Of a DNA stretch of 64,000 nucleotides, positions 32,966 to 41,800 are shown piece after piece. Both the position numbers and the translations under genes were made by a program. Within the stretch, counting starts at the first letter, position 1, and each line of letters begins with the position of its first letter. This DNA is from Streptomyces klenkii (lineage in GTDB: Bacteria; Actinomycetota; Actinomycetes; Streptomycetales; Streptomycetaceae). The DNA lies in contig NZ_RBAM01000003.1 in the NCBI RefSeq assembly GCF_003626645.1, positions 1 to 64,000 on the forward strand, read 5' to 3'. The notes under the pieces are model-generated. The model worked only from the letters and a program-made list of their open reading frames with translations. It ran no database searches and had not been told where the DNA came from.

Positions 32966-34612
32966 TCAGTGCGCGCCGTGTCCCGTGAGGGAACGGACTT
33001 CGAGTTCGGCGTACTTGGCGTCGGCGTCCGGCTCCGGCTCGGACAGCATCGAGCCGAGCCAGCCCAGCAGGAAGCCGAGCGGGATGGAGACCAGGCCGGG
33101 GTTGCCGAGCGGGAAGTAGTCGAAGCTCATGCCGGGGAAGAGGGACTTCTCGCCGCCGGAGACCACCGGGGAGAAGATCACCAGGCCGACGGACGAGATC
33201 AGCCCGCCGTAGATCGACCACAGGGCTCCCCTGGTGGTGAAGCGCTTCCAGAAGAGGCTGTAGAGGATGGTCGGGAGGTTCGCGGAGGCGGCGACCGCGA
33301 AGGCGAGGGCCACGACGGCGGCGGCGTTGAGCCGGTGGGCGAAGATGCTCAGGGCGATGGCGACGGCGCCGATGACGACGGCGGCGCACTTGGCTGTGAG
33401 GAGCTCCTCCTTCTCGCTGGTCTTCCCCTTGCGGATGACGTTGGCCCACAGGTCGTGGGCGAACGAGGCCGAGGAGGCGAGGGTGAGGCCCGCGACGACG
33501 GCGAGGATCGTCGCGAAGGCGACCGCCGAGATCACGGCGAGGAGCACGGCGCCGCCGGTCGAGCCGGCGCCGCCGCCGACCTCCTGGGCGAGCAGCGGGG
33601 CGGCGGTGTTGCCGGAGGGGTCGGAGGCGGTGATGGACTTGGAGCCCACGAGGGCGGCGGCGCCGAAGCCCAGCGCGATGGTCATCAGGTAGAAGGCGCC
33701 GATGATGCCGATGGCCCAGTTCACGGACTTGCGGGCGGCCTTGGCGGTGGGCACGGTGTAGAAGCGGATGAGGATGTGCGGCAGGCCGGCGGTGCCCAGG
33801 ACGAGGGCGAGGCCGAGCGAGATGAAGTTGAGCTTGGTGGTGCCGTCCTTGCCGTACAGGAGGCCCGGTTCGAGGAAGGCCTTGCCCTTGCCGCTCTCCT
33901 CGGCGGCGCGCCCGAGCAGGGTGGAGACGTTCCAGCCCACCTTGTTGAGCACGAGGACGGTGATCAGCAGGGTGCCGAGGATGAGCAGGACCGCCTTGAC
34001 GATCTGCACCCAGGTGGTGCCCTTCATGCCGCCGATGGTCACGTAGAGGACCATCACCAGGCCGACCAGGCCGATGATCCAGCGCCGCGAGCCCTCGCCC
34101 GAGGCGCCGAGCAGCAGCGCCACGAGGGCGCCCGCGCCGATCATCTGCGCGAGCAGGTAGAAGATCGAGACGACGATGGTGGAGGTGCCGGCGGCGGTGC
34201 GCACGGGCCGCTGCTTGAGCCGGTACGCGAGGGCGTCGGCCATGGTGAAGCGGCCGGAGTTGCGCAGCGGCTCGGCGACGAGCAGCAGGGCCACCAGCCA
34301 GGCGACGAGGAAGCCGATGGAGTAGAGGAAGCCGTCGTAGCCGTAGAGGGCGATGGCGCCCGCGATGCCGAGGAAGGACGCGGCGGACATGTAGTCGCCG
34401 GAGATGGCGAGGCCGTTCTGGAAGCCGGTGAAGGAGCGGCCGCCGGCGTAGAAGTCGGTGGCGTCCTTGGTCTGCCGGCCGGCCCAGACGGTGATGGCGA
34501 GGGTGGCGGCGACGAAGACGGAGAAGAGCGTGATGATCAGGGTGCGGTGCTCGCTCGCGGCACCGGCCGCGAGCGGGAGCCCGGTGTGCAGGGCGCTGGT
34601 CATGCTGGTCAT
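32966..34612 (-). CDS. Sodium:solute symporter, cation/acetate (ActP/MctC-like)
   Basis: A 548-residue SSS-family transporter with about 13 hydrophobic segments. AGRQTKDATDFYAGGRSFTG, GLAISGDYMSAASFLGIAG, GGMKGTTWVQIVKAVLL and GTAGLPHILIRFYTVPTAK are typical of the acetate/pyruvate/propionate branch. The ~60-residue extension towards KYAELEVRSLTGHGAH is cytoplasmic. It follows a DUF485 gene; the pair parallels yjcH-actP in E. coli. The start is ATG at 34612, or at 34621 overlapping the upstream stop. Confidence 0.92.
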   Translation of the reverse strand: MTSMTSALHTGLPLAAGAASEHRTLIITLFSVFVAATLAITVWAGRQTKDATDFYAGGRSFTGFQNGLAISGDYMSAASFLGIAGAIALYGYDGFLYSIGFLVAWLVALLLVAEPLRNSGRFTMADALAYRLKQRPVRTAAGTSTIVVSIFYLLAQMIGAGALVALLLGASGEGSRRWIIGLVGLVMVLYVTIGGMKGTTWVQIVKAVLLILGTLLITVLVLNKVGWNVSTLLGRAAEESGKGKAFLEPGLLYGKDGTTKLNFISLGLALVLGTAGLPHILIRFYTVPTAKAARKSVNWAIGIIGAFYLMTIALGFGAAALVGSKSITASDPSGNTAAPLLAQEVGGGAGSTGGAVLLAVISAVAFATILAVVAGLTLASSASFAHDLWANVIRKGKTSEKEELLTAKCAAVVIGAVAIALSIFAHRLNAAAVVALAFAVAASANLPTILYSLFWKRFTTRGALWSIYGGLISSVGLVIFSPVVSGGEKSLFPGMSFDYFPLGNPGLVSIPLGFLLGWLGSMLSEPEPDADAKYAELEVRSLTGHGAH

Positions 34613-34617
34613 GCCTT

Positions 34618-35007
34618 TCATTCCCCCGCTTCCAGGCGGGCCCGCAGGGCCTCGGCCTTCGGGTCGAGCTTGTCCGCCGCGTGCCGCGAGTACCACCAGG
34701 CGATCAGGAAGGTGGTGAGGAACTGGGCGAGGCCGAGGACGAAGGCCACGTTGATGTTGCCCACGACCTGGGTGCCCATGAAGTCGCCCGCGTAGTTGGA
34801 GAGCAGGACGTACAGCAGGTACCAGGAGACGAAGGCGAGGGTGAGCGGGAAGGCGAACGTGCGCTGGGCGCGGCGGAGTTCGCCGAACTCGGCGCTCGAC
34901 TGCACCTCGCTGAAACGATCGGCCGCGGCGCCGGGCGCGGCGGCTGTGGTGGTGTCCGGGCCGTCGGGCTCGTCCGGCTCTTGAGTGGTGGCTGGTGCGG
35001 TGTCCAC
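34618..35007 (-). CDS. DUF485 membrane protein (YjcH-like)
   Basis: A 129-residue protein with an acidic N-terminal region and two membrane segments (FPLTLAFVSWYLLYVLLSNY and VNIAFVLGLAQFLTTFLIAW-like), the DUF485 layout. The GTG at 35007 is chosen because AGGAGAG lies immediately upstream; a TTG at 35022 would put that site inside the coding region. Coupled to the symporter gene, for which DUF485 proteins are usual partners. Confidence 0.9.
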   Translation of the reverse strand: MDTAPATTQEPDEPDGPDTTTAAAPGAAADRFSEVQSSAEFGELRRAQRTFAFPLTLAFVSWYLLYVLLSNYAGDFMGTQVVGNINVAFVLGLAQFLTTFLIAWWYSRHAADKLDPKAEALRARLEAGE

Positions 35008-35171
35008 GGTCTCTCCTGACAAGGGGGGTGTGAGGCGCGAGCCGATGGCTTGTGATCCGGATCACGCATCGTAGAGGCAGGTCGCAGTATGCGACAGGGG
35101 GGAAGCCCGGAATTCGGGAGCGGCCGGCGGCGGGGGCGACACCGCCCGCCCGCGGACTCGTTGACCCTGGT
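35008..35171. other. Region upstream of the symporter operon
   Basis: Includes TGTGATCCGGATCACG (35050-35065), a palindromic core GTGATCCGGATCAC that may be an operator for the leftward DUF485-symporter operon. No gene seen. Confidence 0.45.
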
Positions 35172-35369
35172 GTGAGCGACGCACCTCCTCCTCCCCCGCC
35201 GTCCCCCGGTCGTCGGCCGTTCGGGATCGTCAGGTTGACGGCGCCCATAGCGGCGGTGCCGACCGGCCGGTCCGTGCCCCTGCCGAGGGCGGGCCGCTGG
35301 TACGGGCCGCGGGTGCCGCTGCCGCCGCTGAGCATCGACGCGCTGCGCGACAGCGACCTGGCTCCTTGA
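35172..35369 (+). CDS. Possible small Pro/Arg-rich protein
   Basis: A 65-codon frame from GTG with strong G/C bias at third positions. It encodes a Pro-rich start (SDAPPPPPPSPGRRPFG), then IVRLTAPIAAVPTGRSVPL and a tail LSIDALRDSDLAP. No ribosome site is evident and no family recognised. Its stop lies in a 22-bp tandem duplication, as for several real genes here. Confidence 0.35.
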   Translation: MSDAPPPPPPSPGRRPFGIVRLTAPIAAVPTGRSVPLPRAGRWYGPRVPLPPLSIDALRDSDLAP

Positions 35370-35409
35370 GCGCGTAAGGTCCCTGACTTGAGCGCGTAAG
35401 GTCCCTGAC
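35366..35409. repeat. Perfect 22-bp tandem duplication
   Basis: Two identical adjacent 22-base units (35366-35387, 35388-35409), each beginning TTGAGCGCGTAAGG and ending CTGAC. The first includes the stop of the small 35172-35369 frame. Confidence 0.95.
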
Positions 35410-35563
35410 CGCGCCACCCCGGCCCGGGCCGCTGCCGCGCCACCCCCTTCGCGGGCCTCCCGATCCCACCCCTCGGATCCGGATGTTCCTCTTCCGAATT
35501 CCCGCCGCCCCAGGGCCATTTGTTGCCCGACGATGACTGTCAGGGCGTTTGTTCCGGAATGTA

Positions 35564-35592
35564 TTGCCCGGTGCCATGATCGGCGCTAGCTT
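35564..35592 (+). promoter_or_regulatory. Probable promoter of the subtilisin gene
   Basis: TTGCCC (35564-35569) and TAGCTT (35587-35592) with a 17-base spacer, about 65 bases before the protease start codon. Confidence 0.5.
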
Positions 35593-35658
35593 CACTCGTC
35601 ATGTACCCGCCCGCGCGCGGCCCGCGCCCCGGCGGTCTTCGGATGATGTGGAGAACCC

Positions 35659-37200
35659 ATGGCTCACCTGCGTCACAGACGGCACGCGCTGCTCGCCGTC
35701 CCCGTCGGTCTCGCCCTCACCGCCTCGCTCGGCCTCCTGCCGGGGGTGGCCTCCGCCGCGCCCCAGGCCGCGCCCGAGGCGAAGCAGGCCGCCACGGACG
35801 GCCCCCTGCTGTCGTACGTGGTGAACGCCTCCGCCGACCGCGCCACCGTCGCCCGGGTGAAGAAGGCCGTCGCCGCGTCCGGCGGCAGCGTCGTGACCGC
35901 CTACGAGCGGATAGGCGTGGTCGTCGCCCGCTCCGCGAACCCGGACTTCGCCAAGGAGCTGCGCGCGGTTCCCGGCGTGCAGTCCGCGGGCGCCACCCGC
36001 ACCGCGCCGATCACCCCGGCCGCCACCACCGACGTCGGCAAGCCCGAGAAGGTGAAGCTGCCCAAGGCCAACGCCGCGGCGGCGGCCCGCCAGTCCGCCG
36101 GCGGGGCCGAGCCCCTCGAAAGCCTCCAGTGGGACCTGCCCGCCATCAAGGCGGACCAGGCCGCGAAGATCAACCCGGGCAGCCGCAAGGTGACCGTCGG
36201 CGTCATCGACACGGGCGTGGACGACACCCACCCGGACCTGGCCCCGAACTTCTCGCGGGCCCAGTCGGCGAGCTGCGTCAGCGGCAAGCCCGACACCAGC
36301 CCCGGCGCCTGGCGCCCGTACAACCCGGACAAGGACTACCACGGCACGCACGTCGCCGGCACGATAGCCGCGGCCCGCAACGGCGTCGGCGTCGCGGGCG
36401 TCGCCCCGAACGTCAAGGTCTCGGCCCTCAAGGTCTCCGACAAGAACGGCATGTTCTACGCGGAGAGCGTGGTCTGCGCCTTCGTCTTCGCCGCCGAGCA
36501 CGACATAGCGGTGACGAACAACAGCTATTACGTCGACCCGTGGATGTTCAACTGCGCCGACGACCCGGACCAGAAGGCGATAGCCGAGTCGGTGGCCCGC
36601 GCGTCGAAGTACGCCCAGGACAAGGGCACGGTCAACGTGGCCTCGGCCGGCAACTCCAACTTCGACCTGGCCGCCAAGGAGATCACCGACGCCTCCAGCC
36701 CGAACGACAAGGGCCGGCCGGCGCAGACCCGCAAGATCGACCCGTCCGTCTGCCTCGACGTCCCGGCCCAGCTGCCCGGCGTGGTCACCGTCTCCGCGAC
36801 CGGCGTGAAGGGCCAGAAGTCGTACTACTCCAACTACGGCCTGGGCCAGATCGACGTGGCGGCGCCCGGCGGCGACAAGTACCAGGTCCCGGACCTGCCC
36901 GCGAAGGACGGCCGCATCCTCTCCACGCTGCCCGGCGGCGACTGGGGCTTCCTCCAGGGCACCTCGATGGCCGGTCCGCACGTGGCCGGCGTGGCGGCGC
37001 TGCTGAAGAGCGCGCACCCCAAGTCGTCCCCGCAGGAGATCCAGTGGCTCCTCAAGGCGCAGGCCGACAACCCCGGCTGCCCGACGGCCCCGTACGACGG
37101 TGACGGCGACGGCAAGGTGGACGCCGTGTGCACCGGCACGAAGAACGTCAACGGCTTCTACGGCTTCGGCATCGTCGACGCCCTGGACGCGGTGCGCTGA
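35659..37200 (+). CDS. Secreted S8 serine protease (subtilisin family)
   Basis: A 513-residue preproprotease. The signal peptide ends near ASAAPQ. An inhibitor-I9-like propeptide (LLSYVVNASADRATVARVKK, ERIGVVVARS) covers residues ~45-110. The catalytic triad is Asp in VIDTGVDDTHPD, His in YHGTHVAGTIAA and Ser in LQGTSMAGPHVAGVAALL. The oxyanion Asn is in ASAGNSNFD, and extra Cys residues suggest disulfides. It should be exported and self-processed, degrading extracellular protein in development or nutrition. GGAGA precedes the ATG. Confidence 0.95.
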   Translation: MAHLRHRRHALLAVPVGLALTASLGLLPGVASAAPQAAPEAKQAATDGPLLSYVVNASADRATVARVKKAVAASGGSVVTAYERIGVVVARSANPDFAKELRAVPGVQSAGATRTAPITPAATTDVGKPEKVKLPKANAAAAARQSAGGAEPLESLQWDLPAIKADQAAKINPGSRKVTVGVIDTGVDDTHPDLAPNFSRAQSASCVSGKPDTSPGAWRPYNPDKDYHGTHVAGTIAAARNGVGVAGVAPNVKVSALKVSDKNGMFYAESVVCAFVFAAEHDIAVTNNSYYVDPWMFNCADDPDQKAIAESVARASKYAQDKGTVNVASAGNSNFDLAAKEITDASSPNDKGRPAQTRKIDPSVCLDVPAQLPGVVTVSATGVKGQKSYYSNYGLGQIDVAAPGGDKYQVPDLPAKDGRILSTLPGGDWGFLQGTSMAGPHVAGVAALLKSAHPKSSPQEIQWLLKAQADNPGCPTAPYDGDGDGKVDAVCTGTKNVNGFYGFGIVDALDAVR

Positions 37201-37877
37201 CGCTCGCGCTTGTGAGCGGAGGGGCCGGGCTCGCGCCCGGCCCCTTCCGCGTCAGGCAGGATCGCGCTGCGCAGGATCCCCTCGGCGAGCAGGAGCTGCG
37301 CGCCGATGTAGGTGAGCATGACCCAGAACTGGGCGGCGGGCGCCTGGGGCCAGCCGGCGACGCCGGTGGCGATCAGGGTGTCCGACACGACGAACAGCGC
37401 CCCGCCCGCCGCGGCGAGCGGCAGGGTGCGGGTCGCGCACAGCGCCATCGTGACGAGCAGCAGGCTGTAGAGCGCGACGGGCACGCGCAGCCCGGCCTCC
37501 AGACCGGGCCACAGCAGCGCGACGGTGACGAGCCAGGCCGCCCCGTAGCCCGCGGCGAGCCGGCGGGTGCGGGCGCCGCCGGGGCTGCCGTGCCGCGAGC
37601 AGAGCACGAGGTAGCAGACGTGCCCGGCGGCGAACGAGCCCATGCCGAGCAGGAACGGCACGTCGCCGCCGACCTGGAGGAGCGTGTCGCCGCCGCACCC
37701 GAACAGCAGCGCCACGACGAGCAGCCGGGGCCCGCCGCGCGCGAGGACGTACGCCGCGAGCAGGGGCATCAGGGCGGGCTTGGTGAAGAGCGCGGCGGAG
37801 GGCGCCGCCAGCAGGGCGCCGAGGTGGGCGAGGGCGGCGGCGCCGAAGAGGGCGGTGAGGGCGCGGTGGGCCCTCAC
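37158..37877 (-). CDS. Lysoplasmalogenase (YhhN/TMEM86) family membrane protein
   Basis: A 239-residue protein with about eight membrane segments. The two conserved Asp motifs of the YhhN family are seen in FGCGGDTLLQVGG and FVVSDTLIATGV. Human TMEM86B of this family cleaves the vinyl-ether bond of lysoplasmalogens. It starts with GTG overlapping the upstream desaturase-like stop (GTGA). The last ~30 residues run through the protease terminator and overlap its coding end by 43 bases, so the natural C-terminus may be earlier in function. Coupled to the sterol-desaturase-like gene. Confidence 0.85.
   Translation of the reverse strand: MRAHRALTALFGAAALAHLGALLAAPSAALFTKPALMPLLAAYVLARGGPRLLVVALLFGCGGDTLLQVGGDVPFLLGMGSFAAGHVCYLVLCSRHGSPGGARTRRLAAGYGAAWLVTVALLWPGLEAGLRVPVALYSLLLVTMALCATRTLPLAAAGGALFVVSDTLIATGVAGWPQAPAAQFWVMLTYIGAQLLLAEGILRSAILPDAEGAGREPGPSAHKRERQRTASRASTMPKP
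37221..37244. terminator. Terminator of the subtilisin gene inside a convergent reading frame
   Basis: GGGGCCGGGC (37221-37230)-TCGC-GCCCGGCCCC (37235-37244), extended by GCGGA/TCCGC around a one-base bulge. It lies within the C-terminal coding region of the leftward lysoplasmalogenase-like gene. Confidence 0.8.
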
Positions 37878-38770
37878 GCGGCGTGCTCGTGCGCGGGAGC
37901 GGCCTCGGCCGCCGTGGCGGGGGCCTCCTGACGAGGCGCCGGCTGCCACCCCGGCCCGCGGAACACCCGCCCCAGCCGCTCCCGCCAGTCCCGCGCGGCG
38001 CGCAGGTCGCGGGCGATCGCGGCGTACTCGTGGGTGGCGACGCGCAGCGGGTTGTACGTGTCGATGTTCTTGGTCAGCCCGAAGACCGGCTTCTCGCCCT
38101 CGGGCACGAAGGAGCCGAACATCCGGTCCCAGACGATCAGGATCCCGCCGTAGTTGCGGTCCAGGTAGCCGCCCTGGGAGGCGTGGTGGACGCGGTGGTG
38201 GGAGGCCGTGTTCAGGACGTACTCGAAGGGCCGGGGCAGCTTCCGGACCCGCTCGGTGTGCACCCAGAACTGGTAGACGAGGTTCACCGACGAGCAGAAG
38301 GCCACCGCGGCCGGGTGCACGCCCACGGCGATCATCGGCAGGTAGAACGGCCACACGGTCAGCGTCGTCCAGGGCTGGCGCAGGGCGGTGGTGAGGTTGA
38401 ACTTCCGGCTGGAGTGGTGCACCACGTGGCAGGCCCACAGGATCCTGATGACGTGGTGCCCGCGGTGCGACCAGTAGTAGAAGAAGTCCTGCACGAGCAG
38501 CATCAGGGGAAGCGTCCACCACAGGACGGGGATCCGCAGCGGTGTGAGCTCGTAGAGGGCGGTGTAGGCGGCGACGATCGGAATCTTCCACAGCGCGTCG
38601 AAGACGAGGCTGCCGGCACCCATTCCGATGCTGGTCGCCGCGTCCTTGGCCTCGTAGCCCGCATCGCCCGTCTCCTCGGCGGGGCGCAGCCGGTAGCTCA
38701 CCAACTCCAGGGCGGTGAGCAGGAGGAAGGCGGGTATGGACCACAGCACGGCGTCGGGAAGGTGCGGCAT
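37874..38770 (-). CDS. Fatty acid hydroxylase/sterol desaturase superfamily protein (alkylglycerol monooxygenase-like)
   Basis: A 298-residue membrane di-iron enzyme. The His clusters are HRGHH (after YYWS), HVVHHSS, and HRVHHAS plus a late His near THEYAA. This pattern, with QDFFYYWSHRGHH and WACHVVHHSSRKFNLTTALR, is closest in appearance to TMEM195/alkylglycerol monooxygenase-like members. It would insert oxygen next to an ether or alkyl carbon. Four or five hydrophobic segments. The ATG has TATCGT 6 bases upstream and no Shine-Dalgarno. The next gene is a lysoplasmalogenase-type protein with overlapping start. Confidence 0.88.
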   Translation of the reverse strand: MPHLPDAVLWSIPAFLLLTALELVSYRLRPAEETGDAGYEAKDAATSIGMGAGSLVFDALWKIPIVAAYTALYELTPLRIPVLWWTLPLMLLVQDFFYYWSHRGHHVIRILWACHVVHHSSRKFNLTTALRQPWTTLTVWPFYLPMIAVGVHPAAVAFCSSVNLVYQFWVHTERVRKLPRPFEYVLNTASHHRVHHASQGGYLDRNYGGILIVWDRMFGSFVPEGEKPVFGLTKNIDTYNPLRVATHEYAAIARDLRAARDWRERLGRVFRGPGWQPAPRQEAPATAAEAAPAHEHAA

Positions 38771-38865
38771 GGCCGCACGATAAGCGCGTCATCGGGCGTG
38801 CCGCTAGGGGTAGTTACTCTTCGGTATCGAATTGTGTTACCGGAGGTTCGCGAAGGGGGTGCGGG

Positions 38866-41800
38866 GTGGTCGTAGCGGAAGCGGCTCTGGCGCGGGTGGC
38901 GGGGGCGGTGGCGGGGGCGCTCGCCAAGTCGGCGCTGGCCGGGAAGCCCGGGGCGGGGCTCGTGGCGAAGGCGGCCTCGCCCGTGGGGCCTGGGCGGCGG
39001 CGCCCCGAAGTCCTCGGGGAAGAGGAGACGTCGCGCCTGGTGCGACGGCTGTCGGCGCTGCGGAAGGGGCCGTGGGAGCGGCTGCCGGAGAACGAGTGGC
39101 GGGCGGCGGCCGATGCGGTGTGCGAGGTGTTCGCGGTGGCGGGCACGATCGACCAGAGGATGCTCTTCGTGGCCGACCTCGATCCCGAGAATTTAAGTGA
39201 GGAGTTACTCCTGCGCAGCCCGGGGATAGTGGAGCGAGCAGGGCTCGGGGAGACGGGGGCAGCGGCGTTCGCGGAACTGCTGGGGGCGGCCTGCCTGCAC
39301 ATCGTGGAGTACGCGACGTCGCTGCCGACGTTCGCGGCGCGGGCGGATGTGGAGCTGGTGCGGCGGTCGGGGGACTCGCAGCGCAGGCTGACGGAGTTGC
39401 TCGACCGCCTGCACAACACGCCGGGCGCGGCGGAGTTCGACGAGCGCTACCGGGACTACATCGCGCGGGCGTATGGACGGGTGGAGCTCTTCGGGCTGAC
39501 GCTGGGGTGCGCGGAGCGGGAGTGGGCGCTGAGCACGGCGTACATCTCCCTCAAGGTGGCGGGCGGGGAAGAGGCCCGCTGGGCTGCCGACGCCTCACCG
39601 CACCTCGCGCAGGCGTCGGTCTCCACGGTCTCCACCGAGCAGGCGCTTGCGAGCTGTGAGCGGATGCTGCTGCGGGGGCCCGCAGGGTCGGGCAAAAGCA
39701 CGCTCGTGCAGTGGCTGGCCACGAATGCGGCGCGGCGGACGTTCGACCCGCATCACTTCGAGTGGAACTGCTGCGTGCCGTTCGTGCTGCGGCTGCGGAC
39801 GCTCACGCAGCGGGGCACGCTTCCGATGCCGGGAGAGTTCCTGAGTGCGACGGGGCATCCCCTGGCTGGTCTGGCGCCAGCAGGCTGGGTGGAGGGACTG
39901 CTCACCAGCGGCTGGGCACTGGTGCTGATCGACGGCGTGGACGAGGTCCCGGCCGACCAGCGGCGGCGTACGAGGGAGTGGCTCCAGTCGCTGCTGACCG
40001 CGTTCCCGAAGGCGCGATACGTGGTGACGACGCGGCCGTCGGCGGTCCCGGAGGACTGGCTGGACGCCCAGGGCTTCACCTCCTACGCGCTCCAGCCCAT
40101 GGACCGCGAGGACATCCGCCGGTTCATCACCCACTGGCACCGGGCGGCGGGCGCGGAAGGTGCCTTCGAGGAGTCCCTGCAGCAGGCGGTGGCCACGCGA
40201 CGGGAGCTGGGACGGCTGGCGACGAATCCTTTGATGTGCGCGCTGCTGTGCGCCCTGAACCGCGACCGGCGGATGCACCTGCCGCGGGCGCGGAAGGAGC
40301 TGTACGACGCGGCGCTCGACATGCTGCTCGTACGGCGGGACAACGAGCGCGACATCGGCACGGCCCTCGAAGGCGCCGACCTGACGCGCGACGAACAGAC
40401 ACTGCTGCTCCAGCGGCTCGCGTACTGGCTGATCCGCAACGGCCAGACGGAGGCGGCGTGCGGGGATGCCATCGAGATGATCGAGGAGTGGCTGGCGGCG
40501 ATGCCGCAGGTGCGGGCGCAGGGGGATGCGGGGCGGGTATTCCGGCACCTGCTGATCCGCAGCGGGCTGCTGCGCGAGCCGATTCCCGGGTCGGTGCATT
40601 TCGTGCACCGGACGTTCCAGGACTATCTGGGCGCGAGGGCGGCCGTGGAGGCCCGGGACTTCGGGCTGCTGGTGAAGCAGGCGCACGACGACCAGTGGGA
40701 GGACGTCGTCCGGATGGCGGTCGGACACGCGCGGCCCGACGAGCGGGCGAGGGTGCTGCGGCAACTGATGCGGCGGGCGGATCGGGTGAAGCGGGATCGA
40801 CATCGGTTGACGTTACTGATGGCGGCTTGCCTGGAGCAGGCGCCTGAGCTGGATCCCGGGGTGCGGGGTGAGATCGAGCGGCGGACGAAGGCGTTGCTGC
40901 CGCCGCGGAGCGATGAGGATGCGGAGGCCTTGGCCAAGGCGGGCGATCTTGTCCTGGAGCTGCTCCAGGGGCCGGAGGAGCTGGACGAGGAGAGTGCGCG
41001 GGCGACGGTGCGGACGGCGGGGCTGATCGGCGGGGACGGGGGGCTGGCGGTGATCTCGCGGTTTCGGGGGGATGAGCGGTCCCCCGTTCAGGTGGCCGTT
41101 ACGAGGTGCTGGAGTGCGTTTGACACGCAGGAGTACGTCGACACGGTGCTCACGAATGCGCCGCTGGAATGCATCTGGGTGCTCATGCAAACGGTGGAAC
41201 AGGTACGCGCACTCAGGCAGCTGCCCCGTGTCCGGCGTATCACCCTTCAGGGAGACCACAGCATCGCAGGGGACGTCGCCTCTCATGCCGGCTTGCAAGA
41301 ACTCCACATCATCAACAACCACGGCTTAAACGACCTCTCGCCACTCACCTGCTGTCCTGAGCTGCGAAAGCTCTCCCTCACTGACTGCCCGGCTGTGCAG
41401 GACCTCTCACCACTGACAGAGACAGCACTCTCGGATCTCACCCTGAGGAACCTCGGGAGGAGCCTGTCCCTAGCTCCGCTCTCCGGACACAGCGCACTGC
41501 ACCATCTGGTCCTTCACTGGCCCTACGCCAGGACGGTGGAGGGCATCCCTGCCGGGCCTCAGCTCACCGCACTCGGTCTCCACTACGAGGCACGTGCGAC
41601 CTCCCTCGCTGGTCTCGACAAGTGGCCCGGCCTCACATGGCTCTCCATCACCGGAGGCCCACAGGCCGCCGAGCTCGATCGGCAGGCGACTCCCCCTCCC
41701 TTGACGTCCCTGCAACTGCGGGACCACCCGGCCTTAGACCCCCGGACCCTCGTCCACCACCAGAAGCTGCGAACCCTGTCGCTCGCGTTCTGCGACTTGA

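Noticed and set aside
35052..35369. 105-codon frame starting in the symporter promoter region
   Set aside because: The first 40 codons overlap the GTGATCCGGATCAC palindrome and lack coding bias. Only the 3' part from 35172 is kept, at low confidence.
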